This document shows positions 32,677-41,565 of a stretch of 44,354 nt of DNA, in pieces. The DNA lies in NCBI GenBank assembly GCA_003219695.1, contig QHQA01000164.1, positions 1-44,354 of the forward strand. Reading direction: 5' to 3'. This DNA is from Verrucomicrobiota bacterium (GTDB taxonomy: Bacteria; Verrucomicrobiota; Verrucomicrobiia; Chthoniobacterales; UBA10450). Each line of letters begins with the position of its first letter. The first letter of the stretch is position 1. The position numbers and the translations under genes are program-made. Below the pieces are notes generated by a model. That model searched no databases and was not told where the DNA came from. It worked only from the letters and a program-made list of their open reading frames with translations.

Positions 32677-34179
32677 TCAAACGCGCCGTTGCCACCACAC
32701 CATGGTTCCGATGGCAGCGGGAACCAGCGGCATCAACACCAGAACAATCCAGCGCAGCCGGCGCAACGCCTCTTCGCTGAGATTGAAAGTGAGAGGCTTC
32801 GAGATTTTTGGCGCGATCCCGATAAGTTGTTCCCGGCTCAGCAGCCAGTTCGCACTACCGGAGATGAAATCGAGCCCCTGCTGATCCTGCGTGATCGCAT
32901 TGTCCTGAACGAAGCCTGCATTGCTAACGACTACCAGGCGCGCCGAATTCACCTGGACCCGCTGATCTGCGCTGCCTCCTTTTTCGACTGCTGCGCCGAT
33001 CATCAGCGGCACGTTGCTGCTTTGCTTCGCGTCGGCCTGTAGTTTTGCCTGATCGTCCGTGTTGTAATCACTTTCGGCGAAATAACCTTTTTCTGCCTCG
33101 ATGAGCGGCTCGAGCCGGATATTGGCAGTGCGGACCCGGTCAGGCTCAAGTGTAAGCGAAGATGTGCCCCCGAAAAAGAGCGCCCGCACGTCGGCCAGCC
33201 GTTTTGTGACTGGACTGTCGGCCAGGAAACGCGCTTGCACATCTCGCGTCAGTGCCAATTCCTGGATCCCCGTTCGCAAGAAAACCATCAATCTATCGTC
33301 ATTCGTTTTGACGCCAAGTTCGTTCACAAAGCCGCGGAGCTTCGGCGTTTTCGCGGCCGGATCCAGGAGAAGCAGGATTCGCCCCTGCTTATCCCAGAAA
33401 TCGCGTAACAGTTTCATTTCGCGATCGGAAAAATCGTACTGCGGCCCGATGATCGCGATAGCGTTCACCTCGGCAGGAATCGCATCCAGATCGAGAAGAT
33501 TCAGTTCCTGAAACTTGATGTTTTCGTTTTCGATAAACGTTTTCAGCACGGAGATGGGGCCGTTATCTGAAAGCGGCGGCTCCTTGTGACCGGTGACGTA
33601 GCCAAGGGTCTTCTTTTTGCCTTCCACTAGGTCGATCATCGCGCTCGTGATGGCTTGCTCGCCTTTGAATGCGGTCACGCGCGGGCCTTCGCCAAACGCC
33701 ATGCCGCTCTGGTCAATATCGGCCATCTCGGAGGCCTTGACTGTTTTGTTGCGACCAGCGTAATCGAGTATCAAGAGACTCTCGTCCGTGACGACTTTGT
33801 ATTTGTCGAACAACTCTTTGGCTCGGGAAAGATTTCGCTCCGGATCGATGTGCTCGACGTCGATTTTTCCCTTGCCGGCATATTGATATTCCGTCAGCAA
33901 ATTCTGGACGTCCGCAGTAATCGGCGTGTTGAGCGAAAAGAAAACCGTGATGCGCATCTTGCCCTTGAGTGTGTCGAGGAAACGCTTCGTTTTATCTGAG
34001 AGCGCATATTTTTGGTCGCGGGAAAAATCGCAACGTGCGTAGTGTTTGAAGGCGAAGGAATTCACCATGGCGGCCAGAAACAAAATCAGCACGATCTGGA
34101 CGAGAACGTTCAGGCCGATCCGAACTCGGCCTATTTTCATTCCTGAGCGTGTCCGCGGCTTCTTTGTCTGGTCAGCCAT
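32677..34179 (-). CDS. GldG-family ABC transporter auxiliary protein
   Basis: A 500-residue GldG-like component (ABC_transp_aux). It has an N-terminal membrane helix (VLVQIVLILFLAAMVNSF), a GIFT-like region (KMRITVFFSLNTPITADVQNLL, IDPERNLSRAKELFDKY), the central domain with AITSAMIDLVEGKKKTLGYVTGHKEPPL and IIGPQYDFSDREMKLLRDFW, and a C-terminal membrane helix (WIVLVLMPLVPAAIGTMVW) followed by a basic end. In Bacteroidetes GldG with GldA and GldF is needed for gliding; homologues elsewhere have unknown cargo. It lies between the permease and DUF4340 genes with gaps of 3 and 1 bases. Confidence 0.87.
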   Translation of the reverse strand: MADQTKKPRTRSGMKIGRVRIGLNVLVQIVLILFLAAMVNSFAFKHYARCDFSRDQKYALSDKTKRFLDTLKGKMRITVFFSLNTPITADVQNLLTEYQYAGKGKIDVEHIDPERNLSRAKELFDKYKVVTDESLLILDYAGRNKTVKASEMADIDQSGMAFGEGPRVTAFKGEQAITSAMIDLVEGKKKTLGYVTGHKEPPLSDNGPISVLKTFIENENIKFQELNLLDLDAIPAEVNAIAIIGPQYDFSDREMKLLRDFWDKQGRILLLLDPAAKTPKLRGFVNELGVKTNDDRLMVFLRTGIQELALTRDVQARFLADSPVTKRLADVRALFFGGTSSLTLEPDRVRTANIRLEPLIEAEKGYFAESDYNTDDQAKLQADAKQSSNVPLMIGAAVEKGGSADQRVQVNSARLVVVSNAGFVQDNAITQDQQGLDFISGSANWLLSREQLIGIAPKISKPLTFNLSEEALRRLRWIVLVLMPLVPAAIGTMVWWQRRV

Positions 34180-34182
34180 TTG

Positions 34183-34938
34183 TTAGAGCCTCCATTTGCG
34201 GGATTGGAATGCCTGATAGGTGAGTGTCAGCACCACAATGGTCATGCTCACATAAAGCACGATCGGTCGCGTATCGATTACGCCCCGGGAGAATGTTCCC
34301 ATGTGTTCGATCGCGGAGAAATAGCCGAGCAAGTCACGAGTCGTGGAAGTAACATCCAAAAGAATGGACTGAACCAGGCCGAGAAAAAACAGCAGCGTAA
34401 TTGTGCAAAAGGAAATGACGGCCGCGATGATCTGGTTGCTGGTCAGAACGGATGTGAGACAGCCAATCGAGAGATAAAACATCCCAAGCAACAAAAGCAT
34501 CAGATACGAACCAAAGTACGCTCCCGCAGAATGCGCGCCCGGCTGGTTTGTTATTCTCGGAAAAATCCAGAAGTAAAGCAGTGTCGGGATCCAAAGGATC
34601 AGATAGAAGACCAGCGCGCCAAAAAACTTCGAGAGCACCACCTGCCAGTCGCGCACGGGCGCGGTGGTCAGCGGTTCAATGGTGCCGAGTTTAAATTCCT
34701 CGGCGAAAAGTCGCATGGTGATCAGGGGAAAGATCAGAACAAAGGCGAACCAGAAGAAGACCGAATTAAAAAATGCTTCCTGCACCGTGTATTGCACCTG
34801 GCGCTGATTCATGAAGGAGACTTGGAAATAAAAATCGATTCCGCTGACGATCAGAAAAAAGATCAGCACGATGTAAGCGATTGGGGAGTAAAAATAGCTG
34901 CGCACCTCGCGCGAGAGCAGAGTGTAAAACTTTCTCAT
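34183..34938 (-). CDS. ABC-2 type permease (GldF-like)
   Basis: A 251-residue membrane permease. Six hydrophobic segments are visible, including IAYIVLIFFLIVSGIDFYF, VFFWFAFVLIFPLITMRLF, ALVFYLILWIPTLLYFWIF, YLMLLLLGMFYLSIGCL, IIAAVISFCTITLLFFLG and a last one near the C-terminus. The cytoplasmic FAEEFKLGTIEPLTTAPV after the second helix is the ABC-2 coupling region. It should work with the ATPase encoded upstream at 35164-36053, which is disrupted here. An unusual 225-base gap full of repeats separates the two. Confidence 0.87.
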   Translation of the reverse strand: MRKFYTLLSREVRSYFYSPIAYIVLIFFLIVSGIDFYFQVSFMNQRQVQYTVQEAFFNSVFFWFAFVLIFPLITMRLFAEEFKLGTIEPLTTAPVRDWQVVLSKFFGALVFYLILWIPTLLYFWIFPRITNQPGAHSAGAYFGSYLMLLLLGMFYLSIGCLTSVLTSNQIIAAVISFCTITLLFFLGLVQSILLDVTSTTRDLLGYFSAIEHMGTFSRGVIDTRPIVLYVSMTIVVLTLTYQAFQSRKWRL

Positions 34939-35163
34939 AAGCGAAAAATATTGGTCATCTCGAGCTGCGCAGACGGCTGGGGAGCTCCCTTATCGTGACC
35001 AATCACACAAGCCGTCCAAGCGTGACGCATCCAGCCTGTGAGAGGTCCTTCGCTCCACTCAGGATGACGAGTGGATCGAGTAAGAGTAAGAGCAGAGGCG
35101 CTCCTCTGCGTTTGGCGTTGGACGTTGGGCCTTGGGCGTTGAGCGTTTGCGTCCTGCATATGA
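34939..35163. repeat. Composite repeat island inside the Gld-type operon
   Basis: No gene is seen in this 225-base gap. It holds a decayed GTCATCTCGAGC / CGCTCCACTCAGGATGAC inverted repeat (34953-35070), then GAGTAAGAGTAAGAGCAGAG (35078-35097, relative of the hairpin at 14001-14075), then GGCGTTGGACGTTGGGCCTTGGGCGTTGAGCG-type repeats (35114-35147). Three families are thus lined up between the ATPase and permease genes. Confidence 0.7.
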
Positions 35164-36053
35164 TTAGACAACGTCCGGATGTGTCAGCTCAACGAACACA
35201 TCCTCGAGTGTGCCGCGGCGCTGGGTGAGTTCGCGCACAGCCCAGTGGCGATCACTGGCCAGTCGAAACACTTCTTCCCGCACAGCCACACCCGATTCCA
35301 CCCGCAGCGAGAATCTCTTCCACTCAGCCTCCCCATCGGTAACGACGTCTCTCACCCCGGGAATTTTCTTCAGTTCCTCTGCACCGTTGTCGTTCCCGAC
35401 TTTCGCTTCCAGAACCACGCCGCCCGCTTGCCTGATTTTCCCAAGCAAATTATCCGGCGTATCACAGGCCTCGATTCGCCCCTTATGAATGATGATCACG
35501 CGGCTGCACGTCATCTCCACCTCCGGCAAAATGTGCGTCGAAAGCAAAATTGTATGCTGCCTGCCCAAATTCTTGATTAGCTCGCGCACCTGCCGGATTT
35601 GATTTGGATCGAGACCGATAGTCGGCTCGTCGAGAATGAGAAGGTCCGGCTCCGCGACTAGCGCGTCCGCGAGACCGACGCGCTGACGGTAGCCTTTGGA
35701 CAAAGCGCCGATCAGCTTTCTTTCCACCTCTTTCAAACCACACCGCCCTTCAGCGCCGCGCGATAGTTGAGATACTCCGTCACGCGCATGTCTGTATACA
35801 GCGGCACGTTTTCCGGCATGTATCCGAGGTGCGCTCGCGCTTGAAGCGATTGCTCAAAAACATCGAATCCCGCGACGGTGGCGCGCCCAGAAGTGGGCGG
35901 CATGAATCCGGCCAAAATGCGCATGGTCGTGGTTTTGCCGGCGCCGTTTGGCCCCAGAAATCCCATGATCTCGCCCTGGCTAACTTCGAAATCCAGATCC
36001 TGAATCGCAGTCTGGCCCGGGTAGCGCTTCGTCAGATTTTGAACGTTAATCAT
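35164..36053 (-). pseudogene. ABC transporter ATPase (GldA-like), split by deletion and frameshift
   Basis: The two halves of one ABC ATPase lie in different frames. The N-terminal half (36053-35733, 106 residues) has Walker A GPNGAGKTTT and ends RAALKGGVV-stop. The C-terminal half (reading from about 35743 to 35164) resumes as CGLKEVERKLIGALSKGYRQRVGLADAL with Walker B LLILDEP and H-loop STHIL. Compared with intact GldA-type ATPases, about 20 residues of the helix between ALKG and RCGL are missing, so this is a deletion of roughly 60 bases not divisible by three. Either the gene is truly broken or the assembly has an error here. The downstream partners are intact. Confidence 0.8.
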
Positions 36054-36104
36054 TGTGCGACATTTCGATGAGACAATCGAACCGCGATTGCGTTGCTAAA
36101 TTTT

Positions 36105-37259
36105 TTATCGCGCCATCAGGCTCACGGGGGCGGGCTGCTGGTTTTGCCCCCCGGCGCGGATCAGGCCGACGGTGAATTCGACGCTTGCGCCGCTGCCAGC
36201 CGATTGCAGTAGCTGCTCGACCTGTCTAACGGAAGAAACATCGGTTTTGTCCACTCGGTAAATCACCATTCCTCGCTCGATGCCGGCGTTATCTGCCGGG
36301 CTGTCTGGTTCGACTGCGGTAATCAAAACGCCACGGCCCCGGAGGTAGCCGAGCGCATCACTTAGTTCCTGGCTCAAGTCTTGCAGCTGCATTCCAAAGA
36401 ATTTTTCGACACGCGAAATCGACGAATCGACGCCCGCGGCCTGATTTTTTAGCTTGCCCTGTTTTAGCGCGACTTTTTTGAATCGATCCACACTGTTACG
36501 CACGACCTCTGCCGGAATTGCAAACCCGAGTCCCTGCGTAGGGACTCCTTGTGGCGTAAACGCCATCTTTGCCGAGGCGATGCCGACCAGTCGTCCAGAA
36601 AGATCGATCACCGGCCCGCCGCTGTTACCTGGGTTGATTGCCGCATCAGTCTGCACCAGGTCTTTGTATTCCACGTCGTCCACGGTGATGGTGCGTTTGG
36701 CCGCGCTGAGGACTCCGCGGCTGATGGAGCTGCCGTAGCCGACAGCATTGCCTACTACGATCACTGTTTCGCCCAGCAAATTTGGAGAAATATTATCGAG
36801 GTTGATAAATGGAAACGCAGTTTGCGCATCGATTTTGATGAATGCCAGATCGGTCTTGTCATCGCCGGCGATGTAGTGGGCGTTGTAGGTTTTGCCGTCG
36901 TTTGTGGTTACGTGAATTTTCAAGTCCGCCGCGCGCTCGACCACGTGCTGATTGGTCACGATGTAGCCAGCCGGATCGATAATGAAACCGGAGCCGAGGC
37001 TTTGCAGGGTCTGGCGAATTTCGCGCGGCCGGATGCGGTTGTAGCCGAAGAATTGCGCATAAAAATCTTCAAATGGATCGCGCACCGTGCGCCGAACCAC
37101 GCGCTCGGTATTGATGTTCACCACCGCCGGCATCACCTTTGCGACAGCCAAAACGGCCGGTTCGGAAGCAGGATCGGCTTGGGCGAAACATGCCGTCGAT
37201 CCTGCGATGATCCACAGAGCAGCGAGCGCGTTCCACAGCGTTCTCGATGCGATTGTCAT
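36105..37259 (-). CDS. HtrA/DegP-like trypsin-type serine protease with PDZ domain
   Basis: An exported chaperone-protease of 384 residues from ATG 37259 (MTIASRTLWNALAALWI), which starts a signal peptide; the longer frame does not. Catalytic triad: H105 in TNQHVV, D137 in KTDLAFI and S213 in GNSGGP. One PDZ domain follows, around 290-370 (GRGVLITAVEPDSPADNAGIERGMVI). DegP usually has two PDZ domains, so this is closer to DegS/HhoA-type. The ATG overlaps the stop of the nucleotidyltransferase by ATGA. The substrate is presumably misfolded envelope protein. Confidence 0.9.
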   Translation of the reverse strand: MTIASRTLWNALAALWIIAGSTACFAQADPASEPAVLAVAKVMPAVVNINTERVVRRTVRDPFEDFYAQFFGYNRIRPREIRQTLQSLGSGFIIDPAGYIVTNQHVVERAADLKIHVTTNDGKTYNAHYIAGDDKTDLAFIKIDAQTAFPFINLDNISPNLLGETVIVVGNAVGYGSSISRGVLSAAKRTITVDDVEYKDLVQTDAAINPGNSGGPVIDLSGRLVGIASAKMAFTPQGVPTQGLGFAIPAEVVRNSVDRFKKVALKQGKLKNQAAGVDSSISRVEKFFGMQLQDLSQELSDALGYLRGRGVLITAVEPDSPADNAGIERGMVIYRVDKTDVSSVRQVEQLLQSAGSGASVEFTVGLIRAGGQNQQPAPVSLMAR

Positions 37260-37774
37260 AATTGTGTCACAATTTCCGCTGGAATCGAAGAACGCAACTG
37301 CGGATACGCTTCGGCGATTCGCATGAGATCGAGTTCGTCCTTTTTTCGCTTTGTCGATCTGCGTTGTTTGTCTTGCCATGCCCATACTTTGCCGCGGATA
37401 ATATCTTCCAAACAGGACACCGGAATGCGGCGGCCGAGAACTTCGCGCTCGGTTGCACGGGCGAGGAAGTCCTGATAGCGAGCGTCCGTCGTAAGTTGGA
37501 CGTTCAGATCGCTCCCGGCACGTTTTGCGTTCATTGAATGCTCGAATGGCTTCACGCGAAACCCTGCGGCTTCGAGTTCGCGTGCGATCTGTTCAAGATT
37601 GGCCGCGACCACCACGAGATCTACATCCGTCGTATAAACTGGTTCGACGTAGCAATTCACTGCAAGCCCGCCAATCAAACACCATGGCTTGTTCCGGTTC
37701 AAAACGGTAACGATTTCCGCAAACTCGCTCGCGCCACCGTTCGTTACCGATTCGTAAATCTCAGCTGCCGTCAT
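37256..37774 (-). CDS. Nucleotidyltransferase-fold protein (MNT/AbiEii-like)
   Basis: A 172-residue protein from ATG 37774 with the minimal nucleotidyltransferase pattern: GG at 35-36 in WCLIGGLAVN and D50-V-D52 in TTDVDLVV. The longer open frame to 37846 runs through a double hairpin repeat and is probably not coding. The rest (LEQIARELEAAGFRVKPFEHS, SCLEDIIRGKVWAWQDK, KKDELDLMRIAEAYPQL) matches the family described for nucleotidyltransferases used as toxins or antitoxins. No HEPN partner is adjacent; instead the next gene, overlapping by ATGA, is the HtrA-like protease. Confidence 0.75.
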   Translation of the reverse strand: MTAAEIYESVTNGGASEFAEIVTVLNRNKPWCLIGGLAVNCYVEPVYTTDVDLVVVAANLEQIARELEAAGFRVKPFEHSMNAKRAGSDLNVQLTTDARYQDFLARATEREVLGRRIPVSCLEDIIRGKVWAWQDKQRRSTKRKKDELDLMRIAEAYPQLRSSIPAEIVTQL

Positions 37775-37787
37775 ATGTGTTCGAGTC

Positions 37788-37845
37788 GTGACGCGGACAA
37801 TCTTGTCCGCGTCGCCAATAGTTGCAGACACGATTGTCTGCATCA
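37788..37845. repeat. Double-hairpin repeat, GCGGACAATCTTGTCCGC type
   Basis: Two adjacent hairpins, GCGGACAATCTTGTCCGC (37793-37810, perfect 8-base arms) and GCAGACACGATTGTCTGC (37824-37841), lie between short outer arms GTGACGC/GCATCAC. The plan matches the CTGTAG repeats at 6909 and 44199. It lies in the gap between divergent sucA and the nucleotidyltransferase, so it may affect both 5' regions. Confidence 0.8.
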
Positions 37846-37897
37846 CTTCCGCACTGTCAACTTGCCGCGCCGCGCAATCGTCGGAGATTAAATTGCT

Positions 37898-40702
37898 ATG
37901 CGTACATCAATTGATGCTCGCGCAAATCTGGACCTGATCGAAGAAAATTACCGGCGCTGGCAGGAAAATCCTGAGGCGGTTGATTCGGGGTGGTCGGCCT
38001 TCTTCGAAGGATTCGAACTGGGCAACCTGCCGCAGCGCGATGGGGCTGAGGTGGCTGAAGCTCGTGAAGCAGCTTTGCAGACACGCGTCGATGGCCTGAT
38101 CTACGCGTATTGCTCGATCGGTCACACGATTGCACGGGTTGATCCGCTGGCAGACACCCGACCGCACAATCCACTGCTGAGTCTCAGCGAGTTTGATTTC
38201 AGCAAGGCGGATCTCGATCTGCGCGTTTCATCCAAATTCTTTCTCGACAATCAGCCGATGACCTTGCGCGAAATGGTTACCGGCCTGGAGAGAATTTATG
38301 CCGACTCCATCGGCTCGGAATTCATGCATATCCAGGACCCGCGAGTGCGGGAGTGGGTGCGACGGCGCCTGGAGACGCGGCCGCACAAGCATTCCACGCC
38401 ACGTGCGGTGCAGGTTGCGCTGCTGCGGACGCTGCTCGAAGCTGAATCGTTCGAGGTTTTCCTGCACACCCGCTACGTCGGGCAAAAACGGTTTTCGCTT
38501 CAAGGGGCGGAATCGTTGATGGTGATTCTCGACACGATCCTGCACAATTGCCCGGAAGGCGGCGTCGAAGAGATTTGCATGGGCATGGCGCATCGCGGCA
38601 GGCTTAACGTGCTCGCCAATTTTTTGCGCAAATCGCTCAAGATCGTCTTCACCGAGTTTAGCGAGAATTACGTGCCCGAGTTGGTGGCCGGCGATGGCGA
38701 CGTGAAATATCACTTGGGATATCACGCGGTGCGCAGGCTTGCTTCCGGCGCTGAGATCGAGATCCGGCTCTCATCGAATCCGAGCCATCTGGAAGCGGTC
38801 GATCCTGTGGTCGAGGGAAAAGCGCGCGCCCGTCAACGCATTCGCGGGGACACCGAGCACCGGAAAAAAGTTTTGCCGCTGCTGGTGCACGGCGATGCGG
38901 CTTTCATCGCGCAGGGGATCGTGGCCGAGACACTCAACTTATCGCAATTACCCGGCTACAGCACCGGCGGCACCATTCACGTTGTGGTCAACAATCAGAT
39001 CGGGTTTACCACGCTTCCGAAAGATGCGCGCTCATCAATGTATAGCACCGATATCGCCAAGATGATCGAGGCGCCGGTGTTCCATGTGAACGGCGATGAT
39101 CCCTTGGCCGTGAAATTTGTCAGCGATCTGGCGTTCGATTTTCGCCAGCAATTCGGGCGCGACGTGGTGATCGACATGTATTGCTATCGCCGTTATGGGC
39201 ATAACGAGGGCGACGAACCGTCATTCACCCAGCCCGATCTCTACGCAAAGATCGAGAAGCGCCCCTCGGTCACGCAGCTTTATAAACGCGAATTGCTCGA
39301 AGCAGGAACACTGAGCGAAGACGATGCCGCCTCGCTGGAGACCGAGTTCAGTTTGCGGTTGGAAATGACGCGGGACGAAGTCAAAGCCATCGAAAAACGG
39401 AAGGCCAGCGAGAAAGCCATCTTCAGAGAATCAACGGCGATTTTTCAACCCGAATACACCAGCGAGTCTGAGCCAACTGCGATCAGCGAGAAAACGCTAA
39501 AGACTATCGTCGATGGTCTCACTCGAATTCCGGAGGGTTTCGAGATTCAACCGAAGATCAAACGCATCGTCCTCGAACATCAGCGCAAGATCTTCGAAGA
39601 CGGCGGTCCGTACGAATGGCACTACGCCGAAGCGCTCGCGTTCGGATCACTGTTGTTGGACGGAATTCCAATCCGATTATCGGGTCAGGACAGTTCGCGC
39701 GGCACATTCAGCACCCGGCACTCGGTCCTTTACGACGCGAAAACGGGCGAGCCGTACGTGCCGCTGATGCATCTCGCCGAAAACCAGGCGCGCATTTGCA
39801 TTTACAACAGTCCGCTCTCGGAAGCCGCTGTGCTCGGATTCGATTACGGTTACTCGCTGGATTATCCAAAAATGCTCTGCCTGTGGGAGGCGCAGTTTGG
39901 CGATTTCGCCAACGGCGCGCAAACCATTATCGATCAATTTATCGTTTCAGCGGAATCGAAATGGCAACGGCCCAGCGGCATTGTGCTGTTGCTGCCGCAC
40001 GGCTACGAAGGCCAGGGTGCGGAACACTCCAGCGCCCGGATCGAACGCTTCCTGCAAGCATGTGCCGAGGACAACATGCAGGTCTGTAACCTAACGACTG
40101 CTGCTCAATATTTTCACGTGCTGCGGCGACAGATGAAGCGGGTCTTCATTAAGCCGCTCATCATCGCGACACCAAAAAGTCTGTTGCGCGCGAAGTTTGC
40201 GTCCTCGCCTGCCGAAGAATTCATCCATGGCCGGTTCGAAGAAATTCTCGGCGAAGGTGGATCGGCTCGCCGCGGCGAGACGATCAACGCGTTCGGCCTG
40301 CCCGCCGAAGTCTCGGCGCAGGCGGGAGAACACGTTCCAGCCGATAAAGTAAAGCGAATCATTTTTTGCTCGGGCAAAGTCTATTATGATCTGCTGAACT
40401 ATCGCGCCCAGCGCAAGATCGATGTCGCAGCGATCATTCGTATCGAGCAGCTTTATCCGCTCGCAGAAAAAAAGCTGCGCGAAATGCTGAAGCCATTTCC
40501 AAAAAACGCCAAGCTCGTCTGGTGCCAGGAAGAACCGGAAAACATGGGCGCATGGACGTTAATCGAACCGAGGTTGCGTACGCTGTTCTGCACGGAGATC
40601 GCGTACGCCGGCCGCGAAGCCAGCGCCAGCCCCGCCGTCGGTGCACTCGCTCGCCACAAGCGCGAGCAATCTCGCCTGGTCGCGGACGCGTTTTCGGTTT
40701 GA
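37898..40702 (+). CDS. sucA: 2-oxoglutarate dehydrogenase E1 component
   Basis: Thiamine-diphosphate enzyme of the TCA cycle, the decarboxylating E1 of the 2-oxoglutarate dehydrogenase complex. At 934 residues it has the expected length. The N-terminal LIEENYRRWQENPEAVDSGW is the E1o-specific extension; GMAHRGRLNVL near 228, HVNGDDP near 396 and GHNEGDEPSFTQ near 437 are TPP/Mg-site blocks; the C-terminus has KLVWCQEEPENMGAW. The E2 gene sucB usually follows but here the next gene is a convergent phosphodiesterase, so the E2 must be elsewhere. Confidence 0.96.
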   Translation: MRTSIDARANLDLIEENYRRWQENPEAVDSGWSAFFEGFELGNLPQRDGAEVAEAREAALQTRVDGLIYAYCSIGHTIARVDPLADTRPHNPLLSLSEFDFSKADLDLRVSSKFFLDNQPMTLREMVTGLERIYADSIGSEFMHIQDPRVREWVRRRLETRPHKHSTPRAVQVALLRTLLEAESFEVFLHTRYVGQKRFSLQGAESLMVILDTILHNCPEGGVEEICMGMAHRGRLNVLANFLRKSLKIVFTEFSENYVPELVAGDGDVKYHLGYHAVRRLASGAEIEIRLSSNPSHLEAVDPVVEGKARARQRIRGDTEHRKKVLPLLVHGDAAFIAQGIVAETLNLSQLPGYSTGGTIHVVVNNQIGFTTLPKDARSSMYSTDIAKMIEAPVFHVNGDDPLAVKFVSDLAFDFRQQFGRDVVIDMYCYRRYGHNEGDEPSFTQPDLYAKIEKRPSVTQLYKRELLEAGTLSEDDAASLETEFSLRLEMTRDEVKAIEKRKASEKAIFRESTAIFQPEYTSESEPTAISEKTLKTIVDGLTRIPEGFEIQPKIKRIVLEHQRKIFEDGGPYEWHYAEALAFGSLLLDGIPIRLSGQDSSRGTFSTRHSVLYDAKTGEPYVPLMHLAENQARICIYNSPLSEAAVLGFDYGYSLDYPKMLCLWEAQFGDFANGAQTIIDQFIVSAESKWQRPSGIVLLLPHGYEGQGAEHSSARIERFLQACAEDNMQVCNLTTAAQYFHVLRRQMKRVFIKPLIIATPKSLLRAKFASSPAEEFIHGRFEEILGEGGSARRGETINAFGLPAEVSAQAGEHVPADKVKRIIFCSGKVYYDLLNYRAQRKIDVAAIIRIEQLYPLAEKKLREMLKPFPKNAKLVWCQEEPENMGAWTLIEPRLRTLFCTEIAYAGREASASPAVGALARHKREQSRLVADAFSV

Positions 40703-40727
40703 GCTGATTAGGCGTCTAAAGCGTGCG

Positions 40728-41195
40728 TCAGCGGAGAGGGACGAGTCTCCAATCCGTTTTTCCATTCGTAATTTCAAGCCAGGCTACGCTCGGCGGCGAG
40801 CCGCGATTGGACCGGGTTACGCAACCGGGGTTGAGAAACAAAATATTCCCGCGTCTTTCATTTCGTGGCACGTGCGTATGACCGTGCAACAGGACATCGA
40901 CGTCGTCGGGTGGTTGAGCGGGCGGAACGTGTTGCAGTCTGAATTTCAACCCACCGCGCATGAGATCGACAACCAACGGCCATTCAAAATGGCTGTCACA
41001 ATTTCCGCGCACCACTGTGACGCGAGATACGACCGCGCGCAGCTCGTCAAGGATGGCTTCCGCGCAAACATCGCCTAGATGCCAGATCTCATCTGCATCC
41101 TTGGCCATGTCCGTGACGCTTTGCGGCAAACGATTGTGCGTGTCGGCAAGAACAAAGATGCGCCAAGATTTTTCCGATTTCGCGTTTTGAGCCAT
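40728..41195 (-). CDS. YfcE/MJ0936-type metallophosphoesterase
   Basis: A 155-residue calcineurin-like phosphodiesterase. All metal ligands are in place: D18-x-H20 (LADTHNR), D42 (HLGDVC), N65 (RGNCD), H89, H104 and H106 in LHGHTHVP, followed by FLNPGCVT. These enzymes cleave phosphodiesters such as bis-pNPP in vitro; the natural substrate is unclear. It converges on sucA with 25 bases between stops. Confidence 0.9.
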   Translation of the reverse strand: MAQNAKSEKSWRIFVLADTHNRLPQSVTDMAKDADEIWHLGDVCAEAILDELRAVVSRVTVVRGNCDSHFEWPLVVDLMRGGLKFRLQHVPPAQPPDDVDVLLHGHTHVPRNERRGNILFLNPGCVTRSNRGSPPSVAWLEITNGKTDWRLVPLR

Positions 41196-41500
41196 GTAGT
41201 CTTTTGAGCTTCGGACTCGCTGAAGCCTGAAATATAAACGGGCTTATGACGAGAACACGTCTCCGGTTCCGGTGGCCTTCTTTCGCGGTCTAGATGGAGG
41301 ATCGATCGAGCTACTGGAGGACAAAACTGGTTACACGTGAACACACCGTCGTGAAGAGCCGACTTCGGATCGGTTTGGGAATTTGTGAGCGACAATTGAT
41401 TCACCGCGCCTTGGTCGGTATCGGACGAACCGATAGTTAATCGAGGAGAGCAGTTTCGATCATTGAGCACCGCTACTGTTAACGGCGACGGCGTGCCTGT
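41196..41500. other. Intergenic stretch without recognised gene
   Basis: No convincing coding sequence was seen on either strand. An open frame on the minus strand here (to 41470) overlaps the 5' part of the phosphoesterase gene and has no family likeness. Together with the hairpin at 41501-41533 it forms the 370-base gap ahead of the kelch gene's stop. Confidence 0.5.
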
Positions 41501-41533
41501 TGAGCCGCCGCGCTTATGAAGCGCGACGGCTCA
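41501..41533. terminator. 33-base hairpin after kelch gene, copy 1
   Basis: TGAGCCGCCGCGCTT, loop ATG, AAGCGCGACGGCTCA: a 15-base stem with one G-T. It lies 33 bases after the kelch stop. A near-identical 33-base hairpin lies 30 bases after the stop of the 43391-43948 gene. No T-tract follows, so termination is inferred from position; it could equally be a repeat element or mRNA-end stabiliser. Confidence 0.6.
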
Positions 41534-41565
41534 TTGCGGATTGCCGGTTTTAGTAGATCAGTTGG

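Noticed and set aside
34180-34998. 272-residue plus-strand open frame
   Set aside because: Antisense to the ABC-2 permease; highly charged low-quality translation.
35700-35770. Programmed frameshift in the ABC ATPase
   Set aside because: About 20 residues of a conserved helix are missing as well, which frameshifting cannot restore.
36549-37475. 308-residue plus-strand open frame
   Set aside because: Antisense to the HtrA-like protease and nucleotidyltransferase; composition not protein-like.
37775-37846. N-terminal extension of the nucleotidyltransferase
   Set aside because: It is encoded by the double hairpin repeat; ATG 37774 gives a normal start.
41075-41470. 131-residue minus-strand open frame
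   Set aside because: Overlaps the start of the phosphoesterase gene, lacks a family, and the composition does not look coding.
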